This document shows, in pieces, positions 33,759 through 42,232 of a stretch of DNA of 64,000 nucleotides (within the stretch, counting starts at the first letter, position 1; each line of letters starts with the position of its first letter). The notes under the pieces were generated by a model. That model ran no database searches and had not been told where the DNA came from. It worked only from the letters and a program-made list of their open reading frames with translations. The translations under genes were made by a program, and so were the position numbers. Source of the stretch: Novosphingobium sp. SG707 (GTDB lineage: Bacteria > Pseudomonadota > Alphaproteobacteria > Sphingomonadales > Sphingomonadaceae); NCBI RefSeq assembly GCF_012275515.1, contig NZ_JAAZQL010000004.1, positions 186,001 through 250,000 on the forward strand. The letters are read 5' to 3'.

Positions 33759-34823
33759 CTATCCTTTTCTGGCCATCGCGACCGCTGCGGCGCGGGCATA
33801 GAGCGTGGGCAATCCCGCCTCGTCAAGCCGGGCCAGCGGCCACCATTCACCCTCTTCCAATTCGTTGACACCCTCCGGACTATCACCGCCCTGTGACACC
33901 ATCACGGCCAGATCAAGCGCGACATGGGTAAAGACATGCGTCACCCTGCCCACCTCGCGCCAGCCGCCATCGAGCGGCGGATCGCCCGACCCGTCGGCCC
34001 GCGCATTCCAGCCATCATCGGGCAGCGCGCGCATCCCCCCCAGCATCCCGCTGGCCGGGCGGCGGATCAGCCAGACTGCATCGTCGCGCTCGATCCACCA
34101 TGCATGGCCGATGCGCTGGGCCTTGGCCTTCTTGGGCGGTTTGACCGGCAATTGCTCGGCCCGCGCCTGACCCCGGCAATCGCTGCGCAGGGGGCAGATC
34201 AGGCATTGCGGCGCACGAACGCTGCAAATCCCCGCGCCCAGATCCATCATCGCCTGGGCAAAATCGCCGCTGCGGGCATCGGGAGTAATGGCATCGGCGG
34301 CCTCGCGGATGGCAGCGCGCGCGGCGGGCAAAGGCTGCTCAATGTCAAACAGGCGGGCCACCACCCGCTCGACATTGGCATCGACCACCACCGCACGCTG
34401 GCCAAAGGCAATCGCCGCCACCGCCGCCGCCGTATAGGCCCCCAGCCCCGGCAAGGCGCGCAATCCCGCCTCATCCTCGGGAAAACCGCCGCGATCGGCC
34501 ACGACCCTTGCGCATTCCACCAATCGCCGCGCCCGCGAATAATAACCAAGGCCCGCCCATGCCGCCATCACCTCTTCCTCAGGCGCAGCGGCCAGCGCGG
34601 CAACATCAACCCAGCGCGTGGTGAAACGTTCGAAATAGGGGATGACGGCCGCCACCGTCGTCTGTTGCAGCATCACCTCGGACAGCCACACGCGATAGGG
34701 ATCGGCCCGGTTGGCGCCCGGCGGCGCGCGCCATGGCAACGCCCGCGCATGGGCATCATACCAATCAAGCAGCGCATGCGCGACTGATCCTGCGCGCGGG
34801 CTATCCACTTTACCGCATTTCAC
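33759..34823 (-). CDS. mutY: A/G-specific adenine glycosylase MutY
   Basis: About 354 residues. MutY removes adenine paired with 8-oxoguanine. Visible are SEVMLQQTTVAAVIPYF, the helix-hairpin-helix LPGLGAYTAAAVAAIAFG followed by the catalytic Asp in VVVDANVERVVARLF, and a four-cysteine iron-sulfur cluster with exact Cx6Cx2Cx5C spacing (CSVRAPQC, CPLRSDC). The C-terminal MutT-like domain that reads 8-oxoG is also present. Start codon uncertain: a GTG at 34823 has AGAGG seven bases upstream and is chosen; the GTG at 34808 and ATG at 34844 are alternatives. Divergent from the DciA-like gene. Confidence 0.94.
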   Translation of the reverse strand: MKCGKVDSPRAGSVAHALLDWYDAHARALPWRAPPGANRADPYRVWLSEVMLQQTTVAAVIPYFERFTTRWVDVAALAAAPEEEVMAAWAGLGYYSRARRLVECARVVADRGGFPEDEAGLRALPGLGAYTAAAVAAIAFGQRAVVVDANVERVVARLFDIEQPLPAARAAIREAADAITPDARSGDFAQAMMDLGAGICSVRAPQCLICPLRSDCRGQARAEQLPVKPPKKAKAQRIGHAWWIERDDAVWLIRRPASGMLGGMRALPDDGWNARADGSGDPPLDGGWREVGRVTHVFTHVALDLAVMVSQGGDSPEGVNELEEGEWWPLARLDEAGLPTLYARAAAVAMARKG

Positions 34824-34872
34824 GCTCTGGCCTCTGGCATCCATGGGGCGGCTATGGCATGGCTGGACAGGT

Positions 34873-35454
34873 ATGGAAAGGGATAGGCCAAATACACCAA
34901 AGGGCAGCAAAAGCCCTGTCGCACCGCGTGATGATAAAGCGCGCGGCGGAAAATCGCGCGTGGGCCAGCCCTATGAGCGTCCGCGCGGCGGACAGGCCCG
35001 CCCGATTGCCGAACTGATGCCCGATATCGGCCGCACCGCCTTTCGCCGCTTCGGCTTTGTGCAATCCAGCGTGGTGACGCGCTGGCCCGAAATCGTCGGG
35101 CCGATCCACGCCAATGTCTGTATGCCCGAGGCGATCCGTTTCCCGCCCGGCGAAAAGAGCGACGGCATCCTGCAATTGGTGGTGCTGCCCGCCCACGCGC
35201 CGATCATCACCCATGTGATCCCCGAAATCATCGAGCGGGTGAACCGTTTCTTTGGCTATCAGGCGGTGTCCAAGGTCAAGATGCGGCAAGGCGAGGTGAT
35301 CGCCCGTCCAAAGAGCCCGGCCCGCGCCGCGCCGCCCAGCCTCAAGCCGATCCCGATCGAGCTTGGCGATTCGCTGCGCGATATCGGTGATCCCGAATTG
35401 AAGGCGGTTCTCGAATCGCTGGCCCGCAGCATCGCCCGTCAGGACGAGGCGTGA
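34873..35454 (+). CDS. DciA-like DUF721 protein
   Basis: A 193-residue protein with a basic, unstructured N-terminus (about 1-50, rich in Arg, Lys and Pro) and a DUF721 domain (FGFVQSSVVTRWPEIVGP, then GILQLVVLPAHAPIITHVIPEIIERVNRFFGYQAV, shown here by its ends GILQLVV and FFGYQAV). DUF721 defines DciA, the loader of the replicative helicase DnaB in most bacteria without DnaC. The alphaproteobacterial version has the domain order reversed or shortened in some lineages, so the function is likely but not certain. The ATG at 34873 is preferred. It begins a run with two DsbA-like genes and smc. Confidence 0.75.
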   Translation: MERDRPNTPKGSKSPVAPRDDKARGGKSRVGQPYERPRGGQARPIAELMPDIGRTAFRRFGFVQSSVVTRWPEIVGPIHANVCMPEAIRFPPGEKSDGILQLVVLPAHAPIITHVIPEIIERVNRFFGYQAVSKVKMRQGEVIARPKSPARAAPPSLKPIPIELGDSLRDIGDPELKAVLESLARSIARQDEA

Positions 35455-35483
35455 CGAATTATGTTTTCAGCAAAGGACTCTGG

Positions 35484-36203
35484 ATGCTTCTTCCCCTTCG
35501 CATGATGGCCGCCGTTGCTCTGACGCTTGGGCTGAGCGCCGCGCCGGTTCTGGCCGCCACGCCCCAACATGTGGCCCGGCCTGCGGCAACGGGCGGCGCA
35601 TGGGGCGCCAAAGTGGCCGTCAGCCAGGTAGGCGGGCATATTCAAGGCAATCCGGCCGCAGCCCACAAGCTGATCGAATATATGAGCTACACCTGCTCGC
35701 ATTGCGCCCATTTCGAGGCAGAGACGGCGCTGCCGCTGCGCATGGGGCCGGTGGGCGGCGGGCAATTGTCGTTCGAGGTGCGCCATCTGGTCCGCGATCC
35801 GCTCGACATCACCATAGCCATGCTGACCAATTGTGTGCCGCCGGTAAAATTCTTCCCGCTGCATCACAAGTTTCTGGCCGAGCAGGACCAGTGGATCGCC
35901 ACCGCGCAAAAGCTGACCGAGGCTCAGACCAAGCGCTGGAACGAAGGCCAGATGCCCGAGCGGATGCGCGCGATCGCTTCGGATCTGAAATTCTATGACA
36001 TCGCCGCCGGCGCGGGCCTGAGCCACGCGCAGGCCGACGCCTGTTTCGCCAACGAAGCCACCTTGCGCCGCGTGATCGCCCAGACCAAGGAAGCGCAGGA
36101 ACTGGGCGCGACCGGCACGCCCACCTTCACGCTGGACGGCAAGATGATCGAAGAACATGACTGGGCCGGATTGCAGCCCAAGCTGGCCGCCATGCTGAAG
36201 TAA
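35484..36203 (+). CDS. DsbA-like thioredoxin-fold protein, CSHC active site
   Basis: A 239-residue secreted protein. The signal peptide ends near residue 25 (SAAPVLA). A thioredoxin fold follows with active-site Cys71-Ser-His-Cys74 and cis-Pro in GATGTPTF near the C-terminus. A helical insertion with RWNEGQMPERMRAIA (about 145-185) is typical of the DSBA family. It probably introduces or shuffles disulfides in the envelope. The ATG at 35484 has AAAGGA six bases upstream and gives a proper signal peptide; a GTG at 35451 overlapping the upstream stop (GTGA) is possible. Followed 37 bases later by a second DsbA-like gene. Confidence 0.88.
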   Translation: MLLPLRMMAAVALTLGLSAAPVLAATPQHVARPAATGGAWGAKVAVSQVGGHIQGNPAAAHKLIEYMSYTCSHCAHFEAETALPLRMGPVGGGQLSFEVRHLVRDPLDITIAMLTNCVPPVKFFPLHHKFLAEQDQWIATAQKLTEAQTKRWNEGQMPERMRAIASDLKFYDIAAGAGLSHAQADACFANEATLRRVIAQTKEAQELGATGTPTFTLDGKMIEEHDWAGLQPKLAAMLK

Positions 36204-36240
36204 CACCCATTTCATTCTTTGCCCAAGGATAGGTTGCAAG

Positions 36241-36996
36241 ATGATATTTGCCCCGCTTTCCACCCGTACCCTGACCATGCTGGCCATGGCGCCGCTCGCG
36301 CTGGGCCTCGCCGCCTGCAACAAGTCGGAAAACGGCGCCGCCACCGCGCCCGCTGGCAGCGTGACCGCCGTGGCGCCGCCTGCCGGCAAGACATGGGCCG
36401 AAACCTTTGCCAAGACCGAGGATGGCGACGGCATCATCGTGGGCAATCCCAAGGCCGCCATCAAGATGGTGGAATATGGCTCGCTCTCCTGCCCCCACTG
36501 CGCGAAACTGGCGCAGGACGGGATGAGCGCGCTGACCGGCAATTATATCGCCAGCGGCAAGGTCAGCCTGGAATTCCGCAGCTTTGCCATCCATCCTCAG
36601 GATATTCCACTGACGGTTCTGGCGCGCTGCGGCGGGGATGACGCCTATTTCGGCCTGATCGAACAGGTTTACACCAATTTCGACGCGATGAATTCGCAGA
36701 CCAAGGAGCAGTACGATCAGGCTTCGGCCGCGATGAAGCTGCCCGCCGCGCAGCGCTATCCGGCGATTGCCGACGCGCTGGGCTATACCGCCTTCTTCTC
36801 GGCGCGCGGCCTGCCCGAAGCGCAGCAGCGCCAGTGCCTTGCCGACCTGCCTCGCGCCGAGGCCGTGGCCAAGGCGTCCGAGGCGATCAGCGCCAAGGGC
36901 ATCAATTCGACCCCCACCGTCTTCGTCAACGGCAACAAGGTCGAAGGCGCCGAGTGGAAGAATGTCGAAGCCGCGCTGAAGGCTGCGGGTGCCTGA
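36241..36996 (+). CDS. DsbA-like thioredoxin-fold lipoprotein, CPHC active site
   Basis: A 251-residue exported protein. The signal sequence ends in LGLAAC, a lipobox with Cys26, so it is probably lipid-anchored, followed by an Ala/Pro-rich linker. The thioredoxin fold has Cys84-Pro-His-Cys87, the classic DsbA dithiol, and cis-Pro in INSTPTVF. Strong relatives are the DsbA/BdbD-like oxidoreductases. It differs from the preceding protein in the active-site dipeptide and in lipidation, so the two may have different redox jobs, for example an oxidase and an isomerase or partner. Two candidates in tandem are unusual but seen in sphingomonads. It ends 9 bases before smc. Confidence 0.88.
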   Translation: MIFAPLSTRTLTMLAMAPLALGLAACNKSENGAATAPAGSVTAVAPPAGKTWAETFAKTEDGDGIIVGNPKAAIKMVEYGSLSCPHCAKLAQDGMSALTGNYIASGKVSLEFRSFAIHPQDIPLTVLARCGGDDAYFGLIEQVYTNFDAMNSQTKEQYDQASAAMKLPAAQRYPAIADALGYTAFFSARGLPEAQQRQCLADLPRAEAVAKASEAISAKGINSTPTVFVNGNKVEGAEWKNVEAALKAAGA

Positions 36997-37005
36997 TAGG
37001 CTTTC

Positions 37006-40000
37006 ATGCGTTTTCGGCGGCTCAAACTTTCAGGCTTCAAGAGCTTTGTTGAGCCTGCCGAACTGCGCATAGAGCCGGGGCTGACCGGGGTGGTCGGCCC
37101 CAACGGCTGCGGCAAATCCAATCTGCTCGAGGCCATCCGCTGGGTGATGGGCGAGAGCAGCCCCAAGTCGCTGCGCGGCGGGGGGATGGAGGATGTGATC
37201 TTTGCGGGCACGGCCACCCGCCCGCCGCGCGATTTTGCCGAAGTGATCCTGTCCGCCCATGACAGCGCGGGCGAGGAACTGGAGGTTGTGCGCCGGATCG
37301 AGCGCGGCGCGGGTTCGGCCTATCGTATCAATGGGCGCGATGCGCGGCAAAAGGATGTGGCGCTGGTCTTTGCCGATGCGGCAACCGGCGCGCATTCACC
37401 CGCTCTGGTCAGTCAGGGCCGGATTGCCGCCGTCATCAACGCCCGCCCCGCCGAACGCCGCGCCATGCTGGAGGAAGCGGCGGGAATCGCGGGCCTACAT
37501 GTGCGCCGCCGCGATGCCGAACAGAAATTGCGCGCGACCGAGGCCAATCTGTCGCGCCTTGAAGATCTGATGGCGGGGCTGGAAAGCAGGATCGCCGGGC
37601 TGCGGCGGCAGGCGCGCGCGGCCGAGCGCTATCGCCACCTGTCCGAACAGATCCGCGTGGCCGAGGCGCGCGTGCTGTTTGCCCGCTGGCGCGAGGCTGC
37701 GCAGGCGGCGGACCATGCCAAGGCCGAAGCCAAACTGGCCGAGGAACGCGCCACGGCCGCACAATTCCGCGCCGATGCCGCCCAAACCTCGCAGGCCGCC
37801 GCCGCCCAGGCCGCCATCGCCACCCGCGAGACGCTGAGCATCGCGCGCGAGGCTGCCAGCGCCAATACCCACCACCTTGCCGCCTTGAACAGCCAGTGGG
37901 AGGCGGCGCAGGCGAAATTGGCCGACCTGGACCGGCAACAGGCAAGGCTGGAGGCCGACCGCAACGAGGCCGACCGGCTTACTCATGATGCGGCGCAGGC
38001 CTTGCAAAGGCTGCAACTCGAACTGGACGAAGCGCGGGCGCGATTGGCGCAGGCAGAGGCCGAAAGGCCCGCCATGGCGCAGGCCCTTCAGGAAGCAGAC
38101 AGCAATGCCCGCGCCGCCGAAATCGCCTATGCGCAGGCCAATGCCGAACAGGCGCGCGTCGAGGCCGAGTGGCGTGTGGCGGAGGCCGAGATCGCGCAGG
38201 CCCGCACCCGCTGCGCCCGCGCGGACGCCGATCTGACGCGCAATGGCGAGGCATTGGCCGCGCTGGACCGAGCCGGCGATCCGCTGGCCGATCTGGCCGC
38301 CGCCACCGCGCGGCGCGACGAGGCGGGCGCGAGATTGGCACAGACCCGGGAGGCGCTGCATACCGCACAGGAGCGCCGCGCCGCCTTGCTGGGGCGGCGC
38401 GATGCCGCCGCCAGCGCGCTTTCGGCGGCCCGCGCCGATCTGGCCGGGATCGAGCGCGAGTTTCAGGCCTTGCAGCGCGACCGCGAGACCCGCGCCAAAG
38501 CGCAGAAGAACGCCGCCGGACGCCGCCTCGCGCTTGACCATGTGCGGGCCGCGCCGGGCTATGAGCGCGCGTTGGCCGCCGTGCTGGGGCGCGATGCGAA
38601 GGCACCTTTGGGAGAAGCCGGTGCTGAGGGACGCTTTTGGACTGGGGCCGCGCCGCCTGTGCCGGTGGCGCAGAGTCTGGCCGCGTATGTTCCCGATTCT
38701 CCGGAGGAACTGGCGGCCCGACTGGCACTGGTCTGGGTGGATGATGAGGATGATGGACGCGCCCTCGCACCCGGCGAATGGTTGGTGACGCGCGCGGGGC
38801 ATGTCCGACGTTGGGATGGTTTTGTGGCGAGGGGCGAAGGCGCGGCGGAAGCGGCGCGGATGGAGGCGGATAACCGCTTCCTCGCGCTGGAAGCACAGAT
38901 CCCGCCATTGCGCGATGCACTCGTCCGGGCCGAGGCCGAGGCGGGCGCGGTGGCCACAGCGTTGGCGCAGGCGCAGAACGAGGCCGCCGGGTTTGAGCGC
39001 GAGGTGGCCGCAGCCGCCGAGGCCGAACGGGCTGCCCTGCGCGCCATGGATGCCGCCGAGGCCGCGCGCGACCGCGCCGCCGCCCGCCGCGCCGAATTGC
39101 AAACTGCCGCGCTCGACCTGACCCAGCAGCGCGATGCGGCCCGCGCCGAGCAGGAGGCCGCGCTGGAGCGCCGCGCCGCCCTGCCCGCGCCCGATACGGG
39201 GCGGGCCATGCTGGAGACGGCGCGTTTGCGGCATGAGGCGGCACGGGCGCATCACCAATCGGCCACCGCTCTGCTGGCCGCGCACGATCAAACTATGGCC
39301 GTCGCTCGCGAAAGGGTTCATGCGCAATCGGGCGAGATCCGCAACTGGCAGAACCGGGCCAGCGATGCGGCCAAAAGGCTGGCGCAGATGGCGGGGCGGA
39401 TCGAGGAAATCGCGCAGGAGCGCGCCGTCCATGCTGCCAGACCGGCCGCGATCCGTGTCGAGATGGATAGGCTGGAGCAAGAGCAGCAGGCGCTGAGCCA
39501 AGCCCAGATAAAGGCCGAAAGCACGATGGCTCAGGCGGCGCAGGAAGCCACCGAGGCCGAGCGCGAATTAACCAGCGCGCAGGAAGCACTTCTGGCCGCC
39601 CGTGAGGCGCGCGCGGGAGCGCTCGCGCGATCAGATAATGAAAACGGGCGCCGCGCCGAATTGAACCGCGCCTCGGGCGAGCGCTTTCAATGTCCGCCCC
39701 CGCTGCTGACCGAACGTTTCGGCTTTACCGAAACTGGTACGGCGGGCGAGGAAAGCCGCGCCATGGACCAATGGGCGGCGGATCGCGAGCGGCTGGGGCC
39801 GGTCAATCTGGTTGCCGCGCAGGAACTGGCCGCCGCCGAGGAACGCGCGGGCGAATCCGTGCGCGAGAGAGCCGAGTTGGCCGAAGCGGTCAACCGGCTG
39901 CGCGGCTCGATCGGCAATCTGAACCGCGAGGGGCGCGAGAGGCTGCGCGCGGCGTTTGAGGCGGTCGATGGCCATTTCCGCCGTCTGTTCACCACGCTGT

Positions 40001-40422
40001 TTCAGGGCGGACAGGCGCATCTGGCGCTGGTCGATTCGGACGATCCGCTGGAGGCGGGGCTGGAGATCTTCGCCCAACCACCGGGCAAGCGCCTGCAATC
40101 ACTGACTTTGCTGTCGGGTGGCGAACAGGCGTTGACGGCGGTGGCCTTGATCTTTGCGCTGTTTCTGACCAATCCCTCGCCGATTTGCGTGCTGGACGAG
40201 GTGGACGCGCCGCTTGACGATGCGAATATCGAGCGCTTCTGCGACCTGCTGGAGGCGATGACGCGCGAGACGGAAACGCGCTATCTGGTCGTCACGCATA
40301 ATGCCGTGACGATGAGCCGGATGCACCGCCTGTTCGGCGTGACCATGGTCGAGCGCGGCGTGTCGCGGCTGGTCAGCGTGGATTTAAGCGCGGCCGAGCA
40401 ATTGCTGGCCGAGGCGAGTTAA
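37006..40422 (+). CDS. smc: Chromosome segregation ATPase SMC
   Basis: A 1138-residue SMC protein. Walker A GPNGCGKS is at 31-38 and the head continues with the Arg finger region near RGGGMEDVIFAGT. Long alanine- and arginine-rich coiled-coil arms flank a hinge at about 510-640 (GRDAKAPLGEAG and APGYERALAAVLG nearby). The C-terminal head has the ABC signature LLSGGEQALTAVAL and Walker B PICVLDEVDAPLDD. Together with ScpA and ScpB, encoded elsewhere, it compacts and separates sister chromosomes. Very high GC and Ala content explain long open frames on the opposite strand. Starts 9 bases after the DsbA-like gene and may be co-transcribed with it. Confidence 0.97.
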   Translation: MRFRRLKLSGFKSFVEPAELRIEPGLTGVVGPNGCGKSNLLEAIRWVMGESSPKSLRGGGMEDVIFAGTATRPPRDFAEVILSAHDSAGEELEVVRRIERGAGSAYRINGRDARQKDVALVFADAATGAHSPALVSQGRIAAVINARPAERRAMLEEAAGIAGLHVRRRDAEQKLRATEANLSRLEDLMAGLESRIAGLRRQARAAERYRHLSEQIRVAEARVLFARWREAAQAADHAKAEAKLAEERATAAQFRADAAQTSQAAAAQAAIATRETLSIAREAASANTHHLAALNSQWEAAQAKLADLDRQQARLEADRNEADRLTHDAAQALQRLQLELDEARARLAQAEAERPAMAQALQEADSNARAAEIAYAQANAEQARVEAEWRVAEAEIAQARTRCARADADLTRNGEALAALDRAGDPLADLAAATARRDEAGARLAQTREALHTAQERRAALLGRRDAAASALSAARADLAGIEREFQALQRDRETRAKAQKNAAGRRLALDHVRAAPGYERALAAVLGRDAKAPLGEAGAEGRFWTGAAPPVPVAQSLAAYVPDSPEELAARLALVWVDDEDDGRALAPGEWLVTRAGHVRRWDGFVARGEGAAEAARMEADNRFLALEAQIPPLRDALVRAEAEAGAVATALAQAQNEAAGFEREVAAAAEAERAALRAMDAAEAARDRAAARRAELQTAALDLTQQRDAARAEQEAALERRAALPAPDTGRAMLETARLRHEAARAHHQSATALLAAHDQTMAVARERVHAQSGEIRNWQNRASDAAKRLAQMAGRIEEIAQERAVHAARPAAIRVEMDRLEQEQQALSQAQIKAESTMAQAAQEATEAERELTSAQEALLAAREARAGALARSDNENGRRAELNRASGERFQCPPPLLTERFGFTETGTAGEESRAMDQWAADRERLGPVNLVAAQELAAAEERAGESVRERAELAEAVNRLRGSIGNLNREGRERLRAAFEAVDGHFRRLFTTLFQGGQAHLALVDSDDPLEAGLEIFAQPPGKRLQSLTLLSGGEQALTAVALIFALFLTNPSPICVLDEVDAPLDDANIERFCDLLEAMTRETETRYLVVTHNAVTMSRMHRLFGVTMVERGVSRLVSVDLSAAEQLLAEAS

Positions 40423-40431
40423 GCCCAGAAA

Positions 40432-41343
40432 TCAGGCATTGCCGACCACCAGACAGGCCAGCGCCATCAGGAACCCGGCAAACCGGTTCGACCGAAACCG
40501 CGCCAGCGCATTGCCGCCATCATCCTGCTTCAACGTCCCCACTTGCCACAGGAAATGCAGCCCCACCGGCAGCAGCGCCAGCAAGGCCAGCCAATCCACC
40601 CGCACCAACCACAAGGCCCCAGCCCAACAACCCAGCGCCATCGTATAAAGCGCGCCGACGCCCGCATGCACATGCCGCCCGAACGACAGCGCCGAAGAAC
40701 CGATGCCCACCAGCGCGTCATCCTCACGGTCCTGCAGCGCATAGATCGTGTCATAGGCCATGCACCACGCCCAGCAGCCCGCATAGAGCAGGCCAAGCGG
40801 CCCCAGCCCTTCGAACCCTCGCATCTCGACCCAGCCGACCGGCGCCCCCCATGTAAACACCAGCCCCAGCCACGCCTGCGGCCAGCCGGTGATCCGCTTC
40901 ATAAAGGGATAGGCCGCCACCAGCGCCAGCGAGCCCAGTGCCACCAATTGCGCCTGCCAACGCAGTTGCAGCAGCACCAGCAGGCCGATCAGGCACAGGC
41001 CGATCAGCCAGGCCCATGCCGATTTCTTCGACACCCGCCCGCTGGCAATCGGGCGCAGGGCCGTGCGCGCCACGCGGCGGTCGATGTCCACATCCACGAT
41101 ATCATTATAAACGCAGCCCGCGCCGCGCATCACCACGCTGCCCAGCAGGAGCCACAGAAGCAGGCCCCAGCGATGCGCGCCGCCCGCCAGAAGCACGCCC
41201 CAGGCGCAAGGCCAGAACAGCAGCCACCAGCCGATGGGGCGGTCCAGCCGCGCCAAAGAGGCATAATCGCGCGCCGCGGCGGGCAGCAACCCCATAATCC
41301 CGCGATGTTCGCTGTCGGGTACGATCTGGACGGTTTCGCTCAT
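40432..41343 (-). CDS. ubiA: 4-hydroxybenzoate octaprenyltransferase
   Basis: A 303-residue integral membrane prenyltransferase of ubiquinone synthesis that joins 4-hydroxybenzoate and a polyprenyl diphosphate. The two Asp-rich motifs are GCVYNDIVDVDIDRRVART near residue 80 and YALQDREDDALVGIGS near residue 200; RPIASGRVS and a set of about eight membrane helices complete the pattern. The ATG at 41343 gives the usual N-terminus, but its ribosome-binding site is poor; a GTG at 41367 is an alternative. Convergent with smc (9 bases apart) and divergent from rsmE. Confidence 0.95.
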   Translation of the reverse strand: MSETVQIVPDSEHRGIMGLLPAAARDYASLARLDRPIGWWLLFWPCAWGVLLAGGAHRWGLLLWLLLGSVVMRGAGCVYNDIVDVDIDRRVARTALRPIASGRVSKKSAWAWLIGLCLIGLLVLLQLRWQAQLVALGSLALVAAYPFMKRITGWPQAWLGLVFTWGAPVGWVEMRGFEGLGPLGLLYAGCWAWCMAYDTIYALQDREDDALVGIGSSALSFGRHVHAGVGALYTMALGCWAGALWLVRVDWLALLALLPVGLHFLWQVGTLKQDDGGNALARFRSNRFAGFLMALACLVVGNA

Positions 41344-41390
41344 GCGCCATGCCATAGCGTGGCGCACCGCAATCGGCTAGAGCGCAGGGC

Positions 41391-42152
41391 ATGAGCAATC
41401 ATCTTCCAGCTACTCCCGCCTGGCCCCCGCGCAGCGCGCCACGCCTGTTTGTCGAAACGCCCCTGTCCGCCGGGGCACAGGTCAGTATTGACGGGCCGCA
41501 GGCGCATTATCTGGGCCGCGTTATGCGCGTGGGGCCGGGCGATGCGGTGATCCTGTGCGATGATGTGTCGGGCGAATGGGCCGCGCGGGCCGTCTCGGTG
41601 GGCAAGCGCGATCTGGTGCTGGAATGCGTGGACCTGTTGCGCGCGCGCGAAGCTGTGCCCGATTTCACGCTTTGCGCGGGGCTGCTCAAAAAGGACCGTT
41701 TCGATCTGGTGCTGGAAAAGGCCTGCGAATTAGGGGTACGCCATATTCAGCCGGTGCTGACGCGGCGATGCGTGGCAGATAAGTTGAATTTGGACCGCGC
41801 CCGCGCCACGCTGATCGAGGCGGCCGAGCAATGCGCGCGCACCGCCTTGCCCACGATTGCCGCACCGATGCGATTAGATGCCTTGCTGCGCGATTGGGAC
41901 GCGCCGCGCGCCCTATTCTTTGCCGATGAGCAGGGCGGCGCGCCCGCGCTGGGCACCTTTGCCGCCCATGCCGGCCCCGCCGCGCTGCTGACCGGGCCAG
42001 AGGGCGGCTTTACCGATGAGGAGCGCGCCGCCATCCGCGCCCATTCATCGGCCCATGCGATTACACTGGGCCCGCGCATTTTGCGGGGCGAAACCGCCTG
42101 TATCGCGGCCACCGCGCTGTGGATGGGCGGGATGGGTGACTGGGGCGCATAA
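41391..42152 (+). CDS. rsmE: 16S rRNA (uracil-1498-N3)-methyltransferase
   Basis: A 253-residue SPOUT-class methyltransferase that modifies U1498 of 16S rRNA. The N-terminal PUA-like domain (PRLFVETPLSAG, AHYLGRVMRVGPGD) is followed by the trefoil-knot domain with LLTGPEGGFTDEE and LGPRILRGETACIAA, which bind SAM. Length and order are normal. Divergent from ubiA across a 47-base gap. An 80-base gap separates it from gshA, which follows in the same direction; rsmE-gshA pairs are common in alphaproteobacteria. Confidence 0.95.
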   Translation: MSNHLPATPAWPPRSAPRLFVETPLSAGAQVSIDGPQAHYLGRVMRVGPGDAVILCDDVSGEWAARAVSVGKRDLVLECVDLLRAREAVPDFTLCAGLLKKDRFDLVLEKACELGVRHIQPVLTRRCVADKLNLDRARATLIEAAEQCARTALPTIAAPMRLDALLRDWDAPRALFFADEQGGAPALGTFAAHAGPAALLTGPEGGFTDEERAAIRAHSSAHAITLGPRILRGETACIAATALWMGGMGDWGA

Positions 42153-42232
42153 TCAGGGCGCCGACTGACAATGTAAGGTGAATAGATTTTCTCGCTGGCG
42201 CAAAGACGTTTGGCCCACTAGGAAGTCGCGCC

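Noticed and set aside
37495..39501. A 668-codon minus-strand open frame inside smc
   Set aside because: Complement of the Ala/Arg-rich coiled coil; no domain and no ribosome-binding site, while smc on the other strand is complete.
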